A stretch of 64,000 bases of DNA from CAZPHU01 sp964419255 (GCA_964419255.1 CAYQOU010000011.1:9362-73361); one strand, 5' to 3'; shown: positions 34,859 through 45,397, numbered from the stretch's first letter. Translations and numbers: made by a program. The notes: generated from the sequence alone by a model not told the origin.

Positions 34859-37800
34859 ATGGCTGATAATATACACATGTCCTCTCATATCGATATACCC
34901 GGAGAAATCATTGAGAAGTGGCAGAACGTAGCCGACCTTCTTGCCGATATCCTCGATATTCCCGCGGCACTGGTAGTGAAGGTGCACCGTGACAAGATAA
35001 AGGTTTTTATATCCAGCAGGTCAAAAGATAACCCCTATCAGGTAGGCGATACCGAAAACCTTTATGGATCATACTCTGGAATCGTGGTCGAAGGCAGAGA
35101 TAAGCTATGGGTAAAAAATGCCCTGAAAGACTCTCGCTGGAGGCGAAATCCCAATACCAAACCAGAAATGATCTCATACTTTGGCTATCCGATAGAATAT
35201 CCCGACAAGACTCCATTTGGCGCCTTATGCGTGCTGGACCGCAAAGAAAGAACATTCTCTAAAAGTCAACAACAGCTTCTGCTTCAATTAAAACAGCTGA
35301 TAGAAACAGATCTGCTGAATCTCAAAAAACAACAGGTAATTGTTGCTACACACAGGCAAAACAAAAAAACAGAGCAAAGAAACAAGCTTCTTGGGCAAAT
35401 GCTTGAGGCGGTACCGACCTGTATCATCATACTCGACTTGAATGGACAGATCCTGTATGCGAATCAAAAAACACTGACTCTTCATCAGTACACCAGAGAA
35501 GAGTTTATGAAATTACCCTTTGAGGTTCTGAATGATAGTAGCTCACAGGAAAACATCGACAGGCGCCTGAAGGAGGTAAAAGACAAGGGTGAGTTGTTTT
35601 TCAATACCTGTCACACGCGTAAAGACGGTACGATACTTCCTCTGGAAGTTTATGCGAAAATGGTAACCTGGGAGGATCGCCCCGCAATTTTGAGCGCTTC
35701 GATAGATGTATCCAGATGGACGGAAGCAAAGGAGGCGCTTGAGGAGAGCAAGCAGGATCTGAAACGCGCGCAGTCGATGGCAAGAATCGGCACCTGGCGC
35801 TTCGATTTCAATACCGGAATGGTAATCGCCTCGAAAGTCACGCGTGATATATACGGAGTGTTGGAAGATGCGTTGACCATACAGCAGGTGCAGACCATCC
35901 CGCTGCGCAGATACCGCACCATGCTGGACAGAGCACTAAAAGAGCTTATTGAAGAAGGAAAACCCTACGATGTTGTTTTCGAAATACGACGACCGGCGGA
36001 TAATCGGGTGCGCTATATCCATTCAATTGCAGATTACTATGAGAAGCAGAACATGGTTATCGGCACGATTCAGGATATCACCGAGCTTAGAGAGGCGGAA
36101 AGGGAGCGCTGGCGAAGTGAAAACAGGTTCCGGTCTTTCGTGGAAAACGCTAATGATATCGTGTATGCACTCTCCCCTCAGGGAGTGTTTACGTATCTAT
36201 CCCCAAATTGGCAGGATTTTGTCGGAATATCCGCCACCGAGGCGGTGGGCAAAAGAGCCACGGACTTCGTTCATCCTGACGATGTAGCTCTTTGTAACGA
36301 TTTTCTGCAGCGGGTATTAGCCACCGGAGAAAAACAAAGAGGTGTTGAATATCGGGTAAAGCATCGTGACGGTTCCTGGCGATGGCATGTGTCAAACGGC
36401 TCACCGATACGGGATACGGAGGGCAATGTCGTGGAATATATGGGTATAGCCCGGGATGTGACAGAGCGCAAACGTTCCGAATCGGCGCTGGCCGCCGAAA
36501 AGGAGCGCCTTGCGGTGACGCTACGCTCCATTGGCGATGCGGTTATTACAACCGATACGCAAGGTCGAGTCATGATCATGAATTCCGTGGCCGAACAGCT
36601 GACCGGCTGGACACAGGCCCAGGCACAGGGAATCCCCCTTAGTGATATATTTACCATCATTAACGAACAAACCCGCCGACCATCTGAGGACCCGGTCAAG
36701 AAAATCCTTTCCACCGGAAAGACTATCGAGTTGGCGAATCATACCGTACTGATTTCCCGTGACGGAACCGAGCGACCAATCGCAGACAGCGGAGCACCGA
36801 TCAGAGATAACAACGGAAACATCATCGGCGTCGTTCTTGTTTTTCGGGACATGACCGAAAAGCAGAAACTCATGGATGCGGCACAACGCGCCGACAAGCT
36901 GGAATCCCTGGGTATTCTCGCCGGAGGTATCGCACATGATTTCAACAACCTTCTGGGCGGCATATACGGATATATTGATATAGCCAACGAGTGCACGACG
37001 GAACACACGGTTTCCCGATATTTACATCAGGCATTGAATACGATCGACCGTGCCCGCGGGCTGACACAGCAACTTTTGACATTTGCAAAGGGTGGGGCGC
37101 CAGTTAAAAACATCGAGCAGCTCTCCTCTTTCATACAGGATACGGTGCAATTTGCACTCAGCGGGTCATCCGTTACCGCTCAGTTTGATCTTCCTTTCGA
37201 CCTGTGGCCATGCGATGTCGATAAAGAACAGATCGGGCAGGTCATCGACAACATCATAATCAATGCCGTACAGGCGATGCCCGCCGGGGGAAAAATAGAA
37301 ATCGGGGCGTCAAATATTGCAATCACCAGAGGGCAGATACCCGATCTTAGTGCCGGTGACTACGTGCGGATTTGCATACGGGATTTTGGCGTTGGTATTC
37401 CCAAGGAGTATCTGTCTCACATTTTCGATCCGTTCTACTCTACGAAAGCCAAAGGACACGGCCTTGGACTTGCGACCTGCTATTCAATCTTAGACCGCCA
37501 TGGCGGCAGTATCGACGTTCAGTCGCAGCCGGGTGTGGGAACGGTTTTCTTCCTCTACCTTCCGGCTATTCCCGACGCAGTTCCAGCACCTGTCGGTGGT
37601 GTGAATGCAAACACATTCGAAGGTGAAGGTACCTTTGTAGTGATGGATGATGAGGAGGTGATGCAGAATACGATGAAAGCAATGCTGGAGACGTTCGGAT
37701 TTCGGGTGGTATTAACCAGTGATGGTCGGGAAGCGGTCGATTTTTTTCGAAAGGAAACACATGCCGGCCGGTGGGTCGCGGGTATGATATTCGATCTGAC

Positions 37801-38023
37801 CATCCCCGGAGGACAGGGAGGAAAGCAGGCGATTGAACAGATAAGAAAGCTCTCATCGGATGCGGTGGTGTTTGTGTCCAGCGGATATTCCGAGGATCCT
37901 GTAATGGCAAACCCCGGGCAGTTTGGTTTTACCGCAAGCATCTGCAAACCATTTAGAAGAGTCGAACTCGCTCAGTTGCTCCGTGAGCATATGAGAAATG
38001 GTGGGAATAAACAGAAGGGCTGA
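34859..38023 (+). CDS. GAF/PAS hybrid sensor histidine kinase with C-terminal receiver
   Basis: 1054 residues, no membrane span, so a cytosolic sensor. Order: GAF-like domain (about 20-165), four PAS domains (about 175-295, 295-415, 415-545, 550-675), a phospho-acceptor domain with LGILAGGIAHDFNNLLGG (around 690), an ATPase domain (NAVQAMPAGGKIEIG; DFGVGIPKEYLSHIFDPFYS; GHGLGLATCYSI), and a receiver with MDDEE and Asp in MIFDLTIPGG. The last part would pass phosphate to an unlinked partner. A TATAAT at 34809-34814 may be its -10 element. No dedicated response-regulator gene is next to it. The signal is unknown. Confidence 0.93.
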   Translation: MADNIHMSSHIDIPGEIIEKWQNVADLLADILDIPAALVVKVHRDKIKVFISSRSKDNPYQVGDTENLYGSYSGIVVEGRDKLWVKNALKDSRWRRNPNTKPEMISYFGYPIEYPDKTPFGALCVLDRKERTFSKSQQQLLLQLKQLIETDLLNLKKQQVIVATHRQNKKTEQRNKLLGQMLEAVPTCIIILDLNGQILYANQKTLTLHQYTREEFMKLPFEVLNDSSSQENIDRRLKEVKDKGELFFNTCHTRKDGTILPLEVYAKMVTWEDRPAILSASIDVSRWTEAKEALEESKQDLKRAQSMARIGTWRFDFNTGMVIASKVTRDIYGVLEDALTIQQVQTIPLRRYRTMLDRALKELIEEGKPYDVVFEIRRPADNRVRYIHSIADYYEKQNMVIGTIQDITELREAERERWRSENRFRSFVENANDIVYALSPQGVFTYLSPNWQDFVGISATEAVGKRATDFVHPDDVALCNDFLQRVLATGEKQRGVEYRVKHRDGSWRWHVSNGSPIRDTEGNVVEYMGIARDVTERKRSESALAAEKERLAVTLRSIGDAVITTDTQGRVMIMNSVAEQLTGWTQAQAQGIPLSDIFTIINEQTRRPSEDPVKKILSTGKTIELANHTVLISRDGTERPIADSGAPIRDNNGNIIGVVLVFRDMTEKQKLMDAAQRADKLESLGILAGGIAHDFNNLLGGIYGYIDIANECTTEHTVSRYLHQALNTIDRARGLTQQLLTFAKGGAPVKNIEQLSSFIQDTVQFALSGSSVTAQFDLPFDLWPCDVDKEQIGQVIDNIIINAVQAMPAGGKIEIGASNIAITRGQIPDLSAGDYVRICIRDFGVGIPKEYLSHIFDPFYSTKAKGHGLGLATCYSILDRHGGSIDVQSQPGVGTVFFLYLPAIPDAVPAPVGGVNANTFEGEGTFVVMDDEEVMQNTMKAMLETFGFRVVLTSDGREAVDFFRKETHAGRWVAGMIFDLTIPGGQGGKQAIEQIRKLSSDAVVFVSSGYSEDPVMANPGQFGFTASICKPFRRVELAQLLREHMRNGGNKQKG

Positions 38024-38070
38024 GAGCTGTCATAACAATTCAAAATATTTATTAATCTTTCCGAGCACCT

Positions 38071-38553
38071 ATGAACACGAAAATGTCCCGATGGGGAATC
38101 GGTCCGAAATTCTTTCTCATTTCTCTGGCGTATTTAGTACCGACTCTTCTTCTAACAAGAATGCTTCACCCCTTCTCAACGATCCCGTTACTCTCTCATC
38201 GGATTTTGATCGCTTCAGGCATCGTAGTTCTTTGCACAGGCCTTACATTCTACTTCTTTGCCGTTCCTACCGTTATGCGCGCGTACAACGAGGGCAAACT
38301 CGTTACGACCGGACCGTTCAGCGTTTGCAGACACCCGGTTTATGCATCATGGGCAGTTTTCATCGTTCCCGGCATCATGCTGATGCTGAACTGCTGGATC
38401 GGACTCACCTACGCGCCAGTCATGTGTCTGGTTCTCAAAACCCTGGCCAGGGAAGAAGAAATTTTTCTGGAAAAAACATACGGAGATAAGTATCGCGCCT
38501 ACAAGAGTAAGATCTCATCCATTCTCCCCCTGGGGTCACTACTGAGTAAATAA
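38071..38553 (+). CDS. Isoprenylcysteine carboxyl methyltransferase-like membrane protein
   Basis: 160 residues with four to five membrane spans. The segment LVTTGPFSVCRHPVYASWAV (residues about 76-95) followed by EEIFLEKTYGDKYRAYKSKI is the SAM-binding signature of the ICMT/PEMT membrane methyltransferase family. Bacterial members methylate lipids or unknown acceptors. It lies 47 nt after the hybrid kinase and could be read through from it. Confidence 0.85.
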   Translation: MNTKMSRWGIGPKFFLISLAYLVPTLLLTRMLHPFSTIPLLSHRILIASGIVVLCTGLTFYFFAVPTVMRAYNEGKLVTTGPFSVCRHPVYASWAVFIVPGIMLMLNCWIGLTYAPVMCLVLKTLAREEEIFLEKTYGDKYRAYKSKISSILPLGSLLSK

Positions 38554-38857
38554 TAATAGTAACGGAAAGCGAAAGTTAAACTCAGAGTGTGAGCGGTCTG
38601 GGAGAACCGCCTGTCCTTCCGGGAGCCGGTCTGGGTGTCAGTATCATTGGCTGTAAGCGGCGAATCCAATATCAGGCCGGGGTATCGGGCTTTGCCGATA
38701 CGGGACTGTTTCTCAATGGCACTTATGTATTTTTCCTTCCGAATAAAATACCGGGGCTGCACCCTGGCTCTGCGGTGGTGTTGCCGATACCAATCAAATA
38801 CTTGCGTGGCGACGGGACCCGGCTTTGATATTTAATCGGTTCAGATAAAGGAAAAAT
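38554..38857 (+). other. Intergenic stretch upstream of the GH3 gene
   Basis: Holds a hairpin GTATCGG/CCGATAC at 38682-38701 without a T tract. Six short frames here have no ribosome sites or recognisable products. I see nothing else. Confidence 0.45.
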
Positions 38858-40969
38858 ATGCTTAACGGAAGAGATGATTCAGATGTTTCACCCCTTATCG
38901 ACAGCTCCCTCCTGGAGAGCCTGGAACATGCAACTGAAATAGCACGAGAACATATTCACTCACTCAGCCTGGAAGAAAAAATCGAGCATATCGGCGGACG
39001 TAACTTCTTTTTTGTGAAAGGATTCGAAAAGCTGAATATTCCTGATATTCTTCTGGCCGACGCCACCCAGGGAGTGCATCTGCTGGAGCATATCGATCTA
39101 CAGAAATCTACGGCCTTCCCCGCACCGATCTGTCTGGCGGCGACCTGGAACCCGCGGCTCTCCGAGCAGTACGCATACAGCATCGGGGAAGAGTGCCGGG
39201 CCGGTGGTATCGGTGTGCTTCTGGGACCGGGAATGAACATATATCGCATATCTCAGAACGGGCGCAACTTTGAATATTTCGGGGAAGATCCTTTCCTGGC
39301 CGCGCGCATGATCGAAAGGTATGTCACCGGCGTACAGAAAACCGGAACAATTGCAACGCTGAAACATTTTCTATGCAACAACACCGACCATCGGCGCCGT
39401 ACCTCCAACTCGATTGTCGACGAACGTACGCTGCACGAGATCTATCTGCCGGCATTTAAGGCAGGTATTGATGCCGGAGCGCTTGCGGTGATGACATCCT
39501 ACAATCAGTTCAACGACGAATGGGCCGGCCAGAGCAGGAAAGCAATTCAGGAGCTGCTCAAAGACAGGCTCGGATTTAAAGGACTGGTGATGACCGACTG
39601 GTGGTCTATCTGGAACCCTGAGAAAGCACTGCTCAGCGGGCTGGATCTGGACATGCCGGGGCATGGGAGAAAATCTCCCGATGATTTCGAGGATTTCGGT
39701 AACCCTTTTCTTAAAACTAACGCCGAGAGGCTTGTGAAAGAAGGTAGAGTACCGGAAGAAGCGATCGACTCAATGGTCTTCCATGTGCTTCGTGCGTTTC
39801 TGATGATGGGATTCCATCGACGACCGATCAGAGATGAGCGCTGCCTGCTCCGGTTTGATGCACATTGTAAGACTGCTCTTCAAACAGCCAGAGAGGGCAT
39901 CGTTCTTCTCAAGAATGAAAAAAACATTCTGCCCATAGACCCGCAGCAGTCTTCCATTTTACTCTGCGGACAATATGCCGATACCATTTCATTCGGCGGA
40001 GGTGCCGCAAAGGTCGAGGGGTATGATAACTGGACATTGAAACGGGCTCTGGGAGAGCTGGCCCCAGAATCGTTGAGATGTAGCGAATCACCAACAGACC
40101 GCGAAATCAGCGAGGCCACACATGTGGTGGCCAGTATCGGGACTTTCGACAGTGAAGGATGGGACAGCTCATTTGAGTTGGAAAAAGAAACAGAGCAATT
40201 TCTGGATCGAATAACAGCCCTCTCCTCCAGGGTTATTGTAGTAATCAATTCCGGACGAGGGGTTAAGCTTACCCCCTGGATTGACAAGATAGCGGGGTTG
40301 ATTTACCTGTGGTATCCCGGCCAGATCGGGAATCTGGCGCTGGCTGAAATTCTACTGGGTAAAGTTAATCCGTCAGGCAAGCTGCCTGTCACTATCGAGA
40401 AAGATTTCACCGACTCTCCCGGCTACCCGTATCTTCCAGACGGCGAAGAGCTGTATACAGGATGGGAAGAAGATTTCAATCTTGACCGCCCGGTATATGA
40501 TATCCAATACCGCGAAGGGATAATGGTCGGGTACCGCTGGTATGAAGATCGCGGTCTCCCCCCACTGTTTCCCTTCGGATATGGGCTTTCATACACCAGC
40601 TTTGTGTATTCGGGTTGTGCTGTCAGCAAACCGGTGATCGGGCCGGGCGAAAGGACCGTGGTTTCTTTCGATGTCGAGAATACGGGAGACAGAGCAGGCG
40701 GAGAAATCGCTCAATTGTATATCAGTTCGACTTCATCAAACATTAAGCGTCCACCGAAGGAATTGAAAGGTTTCAGTAAACTCTTTATTGAACCGGGCGT
40801 GAAGAGACGAGCCGAAATTTCTCTGGTTCCTCAGGATTTTGCCTACTGGGATAGTGATTCGCACAGTTGGTTTGTAGAACAGGGAGAGTATGAAATCTTT
40901 GTCGGAGCCTCATCGAAGGATATTCGGCTAAGCGAATCTGTGACTGTAGAGGAATCTTTTTTCCTTTAG
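38858..40969 (+). CDS. Glycoside hydrolase family 3 beta-glycosidase
   Basis: 703 residues without a signal peptide, so cytosolic: it probably cleaves imported beta-linked oligosaccharides. N-terminal barrel: LLADATQGVHLLE, GPGMNIYRISQNGRNFEYFG, TLKHFLCNN and the nucleophile aspartate in GLVMTDWWSI (around 247). The alpha/beta second domain begins about 345 (EGIVLLKNEKNILPI), with GGGAAKVEG. The fibronectin-III-like end has GETVVSFDVENTGDRAGGE-type sequence and PPKELKGFSKL. AAAGGA lies 6 nt before the ATG. Exact sugar specificity cannot be read. Confidence 0.93.
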   Translation: MLNGRDDSDVSPLIDSSLLESLEHATEIAREHIHSLSLEEKIEHIGGRNFFFVKGFEKLNIPDILLADATQGVHLLEHIDLQKSTAFPAPICLAATWNPRLSEQYAYSIGEECRAGGIGVLLGPGMNIYRISQNGRNFEYFGEDPFLAARMIERYVTGVQKTGTIATLKHFLCNNTDHRRRTSNSIVDERTLHEIYLPAFKAGIDAGALAVMTSYNQFNDEWAGQSRKAIQELLKDRLGFKGLVMTDWWSIWNPEKALLSGLDLDMPGHGRKSPDDFEDFGNPFLKTNAERLVKEGRVPEEAIDSMVFHVLRAFLMMGFHRRPIRDERCLLRFDAHCKTALQTAREGIVLLKNEKNILPIDPQQSSILLCGQYADTISFGGGAAKVEGYDNWTLKRALGELAPESLRCSESPTDREISEATHVVASIGTFDSEGWDSSFELEKETEQFLDRITALSSRVIVVINSGRGVKLTPWIDKIAGLIYLWYPGQIGNLALAEILLGKVNPSGKLPVTIEKDFTDSPGYPYLPDGEELYTGWEEDFNLDRPVYDIQYREGIMVGYRWYEDRGLPPLFPFGYGLSYTSFVYSGCAVSKPVIGPGERTVVSFDVENTGDRAGGEIAQLYISSTSSNIKRPPKELKGFSKLFIEPGVKRRAEISLVPQDFAYWDSDSHSWFVEQGEYEIFVGASSKDIRLSESVTVEESFFL

Positions 40970-41317
40970 TGTTGATTACCAGCACAAAGTGACGCCTGCA
41001 CCTCATAAACTGGGGCACTCAGCATACCCCATTGGTTGTCTGAGATGTTCGGGCAAGTGTGTTTCTCCCGTTCGCGCATACTGTAGAAGTTTCCGGCTTT
41101 TTGGAACAATTATGTATTTGGCGACACGAGCAGATTCAGAGATTATGCTACTTCACCGATTGTTGGCGGGTGAAAGCCACTCCCGAACAGATCGGGTATT
41201 TTCGCGAGGCTGTAAATCGCATCGCAATATTTGCTCACGGGGTTTGTGTTTAAGTGATAATGATATATATATTTCTTAACTTGTTCACCCCGTTTTCACC
41301 AGAAGGATATGTGACGA
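40970..41317 (+). other. Intergenic stretch with one doubtful small frame
   Basis: A plus-strand frame at 41059-41256 from a GTG reads FLEQLCIWRHEQIQRLCYF, then ATPEQIGYFREAVNRIAIFA, which looks somewhat protein-like, but it has no ribosome site and no known relatives that I recognise. It may be a gene remnant. Nothing else is seen. Confidence 0.3.
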
Positions 41318-41665
41318 ATGAGTCTTAGTGAGAGTGAACTGAACATAGTCGATAAAGCCGTGTCTGAGTTTATTGAGGGAAGACGCCCCGCCCCTGAGCT
41401 GCGTGACCGAGTAGATCTGGGATACCGAATCGAGGGACAAAGTGTCTATATTTTCGAGATTCGCCCCAAATGGAATGCTCCTCGCCAGAAACAGGAATCG
41501 CCCATCGCAAAGTCCACCTATGTTGCGACTCAAAAAGTCTGGAAAATATTCTGGATGCGTGCTAATCGCAAGTGGCACAGATACGATCCGGTACCTGAGG
41601 TGAAGAGAATCGAAGATTTCCTCTCCGTTGTGTCAAAGGATGAACATTCCTGCTTTTTTGGGTAG
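41318..41665 (+). CDS. DUF3024-family protein
   Basis: 115 residues. It carries the core of the DUF3024 family: YIFEIRPKWNAPRQKQ, SPIAKSTYVATQKVWKIFW and MRANRKWHRYDPVPEVK. The family is small, cytosolic and of unknown function. AAGGA lies 10 nt before the ATG. It is monocistronic. Confidence 0.82.
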   Translation: MSLSESELNIVDKAVSEFIEGRRPAPELRDRVDLGYRIEGQSVYIFEIRPKWNAPRQKQESPIAKSTYVATQKVWKIFWMRANRKWHRYDPVPEVKRIEDFLSVVSKDEHSCFFG

Positions 41666-41786
41666 AATCGGGAATAAAAAACATATCCCCCGGGTTATGG
41701 AATAGATTTTGATTTTATTCCCTGTAAACTGAGTGTCAATTTACAGGCTGCCGGCAGGGCAGTAGATCTTTTCCTCCGGGGGGGAT

Positions 41787-42602
41787 ATGAGGCCTACCCT
41801 TCTTATATTGTTGTTAGCGGGTATTCCATTGTTTGGAGCCGATGCGCAGAAAGCCCCTTCGGATCAATACGAAAAGACACCAAAGCCTGCAGTTACCCAA
41901 AAGATCATCGGAACAGGTATGTTTCTTACCGAGTTCATCGGATTGCCTCTGCTGGAAGCAACTTTTAGCTGGGAGCATTCACTCAGACTGCAAAACCCTT
42001 TCAAATACATCAAGGAAACCGAGCCGTATATTCAGGATGAGTTGTGGCATTTTGTGGCGGCAAGCACTTTCACCGAGCTTAATTACGGTATACTGAAGAA
42101 TTATTTCGGGGCAAAAAAGCCCATTCTTGCCGCCGGTATTATCAGTATGGTAAGCTGGACGATGCTGGAATGCCTCGATGGAATGGCAGGCTCAGGCTTT
42201 TCACTGCGGGATCAGGCGGGACATACCCTTGGCGCCGGGTTTGGTATGCTTTCACTTGCTTATCCGGATATGCCGCTACATATGCGTGTAGGCGTGAAAA
42301 GCTGGCCATCACTCTTTGAGGCTTTCGGGGATGCTATCTCATCTGGGAATTACTCCGAATCACTCGCGGACAGATACTCATTCATGAAAGTAGAGTTGAT
42401 TTACCTGCATGAGTCCAGTCTCTATGGAGGACTTGCCGTTTCCACGACGGAAGAGACTGAACATAACATTTTTGGTATCACCGCCGGGTTTGATTTTGTA
42501 AAATGGCTCAACAAACGGAGCCAAGGATGGTGGAACGCTCCGTTAGATTTTGTCAGTAATCATTTCGTGACTTCTCTTACTCTCACCTGGTGGTTTGAAT
42601 AA
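41787..42602 (+). CDS. DUF2279 (YfiM-like) exported protein
   Basis: 271 residues with a signal peptide ending near FGADAQ. The central part, DELWHFVAASTFTELNYGIL, AGIISMVSWTMLECLDGMAG and GFSLRDQAGHTLGAGFGMLS, matches the YfiM/DUF2279 family of predicted periplasmic or outer-membrane proteins. The end, SLTLTWWFE, looks like a membrane strand. Function unknown. Confidence 0.72.
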   Translation: MRPTLLILLLAGIPLFGADAQKAPSDQYEKTPKPAVTQKIIGTGMFLTEFIGLPLLEATFSWEHSLRLQNPFKYIKETEPYIQDELWHFVAASTFTELNYGILKNYFGAKKPILAAGIISMVSWTMLECLDGMAGSGFSLRDQAGHTLGAGFGMLSLAYPDMPLHMRVGVKSWPSLFEAFGDAISSGNYSESLADRYSFMKVELIYLHESSLYGGLAVSTTEETEHNIFGITAGFDFVKWLNKRSQGWWNAPLDFVSNHFVTSLTLTWWFE

Positions 42603-42676
42603 GATGCCCGTTGTACACACGTAAAAAAACACCCCTTACAGAGGCTCTTCGCCGGACATCTAGTATGCGGCTTTAT

Positions 42677-43657
42677 TCATCCGCGCCCTACCATTTTGTC
42701 CATGACCCACGATGTCCTGGCCCCGCTCACTCCAGTGCTGGGGCACTTGCCGCGACCGCGAAGTTCATCGACAATACTCTGAACAAGCGGCTGCTGAACG
42801 TGCTCGGGGCGATCAAACGCAAACTGCTCCCGGCCTGCCGGGGTGGTTAGCTGAATCGGGTCGTTATCAAAGCACGAAAAGGTAATTGTCCCGTTCTCTC
42901 CCACGATTTCGATACGATCGGTGCGGGAGACCTCGTTGATCGTAAAGCAGAAGCTGACCGCGCCTGTCACCCCGGTTTCAAACTTCAGTGCCGCCGCGCA
43001 GATATCCTCCGGCTCATACCATCCGGCCTGATTATCACATATGGCCTCTACATGCGTAACCGCGCCAAAGAAAAAATCCAGAATATCAAGCACATGTGAG
43101 CCTACATCAAAAAGATACCCTCCTCCGCTGATTGCGGGCAGGACATGCCAGTGATGATCGGCCGGATTCCGATCGCCCTGTCTTGGAGCATGCCATAGCA
43201 TGGCCTGCACCAGGCGTATATCTCCGATTGAATCGTTTTCAAGCAGTTGTTTGACTTTTACAAACACGGGAAGTCCTCTTCGATAGTATGCCACAAAAAG
43301 CGGCGTAGCGCATCGTCTGCACTCTTCGATCATTTTTTGGCACTGTTCGAAGCTACAGGCCATAGGCTTTTCCACATACACAGGCTTTCCCGCGTGGGCA
43401 GCCTTTAGCGTGTACTGCGCATGGGAAGCAGGCGGTGTGGCGACATATACCGCATCGACATGCGGATCGTTTATCAGATCATCGGCATTGTCATACCACC
43501 GGGGCACTCCATGGCGCGTTGCGTAATCCCGCGCCTTTTGCGCATCCCGCCGCATCACTGCAACCAGCTCCGAATTGCGGGCTTTCTGGAAAGCGGGCCC
43601 GCTTTTGCGTTCGCAAACATCCCCACAACCTATTATTCCCCATCGTATGATACTCAT
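42677..43657 (-). CDS. Gfo/Idh/MocA-family NAD(P)-dependent oxidoreductase
   Basis: 326 residues. The N-terminal Rossmann domain reads RWGIIGCGDVCERKSGPAFQ (4-23), and the family motif is VYVATPPASHAQYTLKAA, then GKPVYVEKPMACSFEQC, where EKP contains the catalytic lysine. The C-terminal domain has GGGYLFDVGSHVLDILDFFF. The ATG at 43655-43657 has GGGGA 6 nt upstream, better than the preceding TTG. Substrate is probably a sugar or polyol; unknown. Not part of a visible operon. Confidence 0.92.
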   Translation of the reverse strand: MSIIRWGIIGCGDVCERKSGPAFQKARNSELVAVMRRDAQKARDYATRHGVPRWYDNADDLINDPHVDAVYVATPPASHAQYTLKAAHAGKPVYVEKPMACSFEQCQKMIEECRRCATPLFVAYYRRGLPVFVKVKQLLENDSIGDIRLVQAMLWHAPRQGDRNPADHHWHVLPAISGGGYLFDVGSHVLDILDFFFGAVTHVEAICDNQAGWYEPEDICAAALKFETGVTGAVSFCFTINEVSRTDRIEIVGENGTITFSCFDNDPIQLTTPAGREQFAFDRPEHVQQPLVQSIVDELRGRGKCPSTGVSGARTSWVMDKMVGRG

Positions 43658-43865
43658 CAACTATCCCCTGTTCGTTTTCTTTATGATCATACAGACCGAT
43701 GGATGCTGTTATCCGTTCTCCCTGTTACGGGCTTATGGAGAGTCCTTCCGATGCTCAGCCCGTAATAAGCCGAAAAATAAGAAATCAATTTCAATGAATA
43801 TCAACCAGAAAAATTATAGAAGAACCATAAGTGAGGTCCCATCCATCCTTTCTTTTTACACCGGA

Positions 43866-44720
43866 TCAATATACTTCCGGTACAAATGTTTGATCGCTCA
43901 GCGGGGGGCGCACATAACCCTTTTCTTTCTGCCGGGGCGGAAGCTGAAGAGGCGGCGGGGTAAGATCCTCATAGGGGATCATACTCAGCAGATGGGCAAT
44001 GCAGTTGAGGCGTGCCCGTTTCTTATCATTGGCTTCCACCACATACCATGAAGCCTGTTTGATATCGGTGTAGGAAAACATGATGTCTTTGGCCTTGGAG
44101 TACTCCACCCATCGGACGCGAGATTCCAGATCCATCGGACTGAGTTTCCATCGCTTGGTCGGATCATTGAGCCGCGCCTGAAACCGCCGCTCCTGTTCTT
44201 CATCGCTGACCGAGAACCAGTACTTGATCAGTATTATACCTGACCTGACCAGCATCCGTTCAAATTCCGGGCATGAGCGCAGAAACTCGTTGTACTCATC
44301 CTCAGTGCAAAACCCCATCACCCGCTCCACACCGGCACGGTTGTACCAGCTGCGATCAAACAAAACCATCTCTCCGGAGGCGGGAAGCTGGGTTACATAA
44401 CGCTGAAAATACCACTGATTCTTCTCCCGCTCGGTGGGTGTACCAAGGGCAATCACTCTGCATATCCGGGGATTGAGCCTTTGGGTGATCCGCTTGATCA
44501 CCCCTCCCTTGCCGGCTGCGTCCCGGCCTTCGAAAATGACGACAACGCTCAGCCCTTTCTCCTTTATCCAATCCTGAAGCTTCACCAGCTCGATCTGGAG
44601 CCGCTTGAGTTCTTTTTTATAAAACTTGTTGTCCAGCGGGGGCTTCTGTGCAACATTTTCCTTTTTCATCCCGCCCTTTTTAACGTGTGCCCCGCTTTTT
44701 TCTGTTTTCTTTTTAGACAT
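43866..44720 (-). CDS. ppk2: Polyphosphate kinase 2
   Basis: Uses polyphosphate to phosphorylate nucleotides (or the reverse). 284 residues from the ATG at 44718-44720, which has GGAG upstream; a farther ATG at 44774 has none. The Walker A motif is FEGRDAAGKGGVIKRI (from 63), the lid and Walker B region read LFDRSWYNRAGVERVMGF, and WKLSPMDLESRVRWVEYS is the family end of the catalytic core. The N-terminus is lysine-rich and probably flexible. The next gene upstream is divergent. Confidence 0.93.
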   Translation of the reverse strand: MSKKKTEKSGAHVKKGGMKKENVAQKPPLDNKFYKKELKRLQIELVKLQDWIKEKGLSVVVIFEGRDAAGKGGVIKRITQRLNPRICRVIALGTPTEREKNQWYFQRYVTQLPASGEMVLFDRSWYNRAGVERVMGFCTEDEYNEFLRSCPEFERMLVRSGIILIKYWFSVSDEEQERRFQARLNDPTKRWKLSPMDLESRVRWVEYSKAKDIMFSYTDIKQASWYVVEANDKKRARLNCIAHLLSMIPYEDLTPPPLQLPPRQKEKGYVRPPLSDQTFVPEVY

Positions 44721-44902
44721 AGTTTTTGGCTCCGGATTTGCTCTGTTTACTGCTTTTGAATCATATTCTATCATTCAATATATAAAGAGTGTACATGTAC
44801 ACAGCCACCTTCATGCCAGCAAAGTACACACCCGCAGGCAGTCGGGTCTATAAATGATCTTAAACTAAAGAATCTGTAGCCTCTCGAAGGGATTAGAAGA
44901 AC

Positions 44903-45247
44903 ATGCAGAAGATAAACAGAATTGCCATTGTAGTCAAAGGAAGACAACCTCTGGTCGACTGGATAAACCAAAAAGTTCCCGATGAGAAGATCTCGCTTGA
45001 GGATGTACGGTCCGATTGCAATGTACTTCTGATCCCCGATGGGTATGAACACACCGAGGCCATCGAAATGGTAGAGCAAAACTTCGAAGCTGTCTTTCTC
45101 AGCGAGATGGAAGGATGGTTTCATGATGAAACCATGTGGCCCAAGGATATTACTCTCACAAAATTCCGCAAGTGGTTTGAGCTGGAATATCACAGCGTTA
45201 TTTTTGATGTGTTGGAGGAAAGTATTGAGAAGGAAGAAAACTTGTAG
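44903..45247 (+). CDS. Conserved-looking protein of 114 residues, unassigned
   Basis: Reads MQKINRIAIVVKGRQPLVDW, with an alternating alpha/beta pattern and an acidic end (EESIEKEENL). The segment EGWFHDETMWPKDITLTKFR is notable for Trp and charged residues. No membrane span or known motif. AAGGG lies upstream of the ATG, at a rather long distance. It is divergent from ppk2. Function unknown. Confidence 0.6.
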   Translation: MQKINRIAIVVKGRQPLVDWINQKVPDEKISLEDVRSDCNVLLIPDGYEHTEAIEMVEQNFEAVFLSEMEGWFHDETMWPKDITLTKFRKWFELEYHSVIFDVLEESIEKEENL

Positions 45248-45397
45248 TAAAATTTTTTGCACAACCAAATGATGAATCAAATGCTACGGTTGTCATTATT
45301 GTTTTGGAGACTGAACACTCATAGATCGTTTATTACAGACATCCCATGACCTATCTCCATCAGATGTTTTATGCTAAAAATGAGTCCGAGGAGACAG

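Noticed and set aside
40989..41279. A 96-codon plus-strand frame between the GH3 and DUF3024 genes
   Set aside because: Cys/Arg/Ser-rich translation with no ribosome site; a different frame here is only slightly more protein-like.
42611..42850. A 79-codon plus-strand frame after the DUF2279 gene
   Set aside because: It runs into the antisense of the oxidoreductase gene and has no ribosome site.
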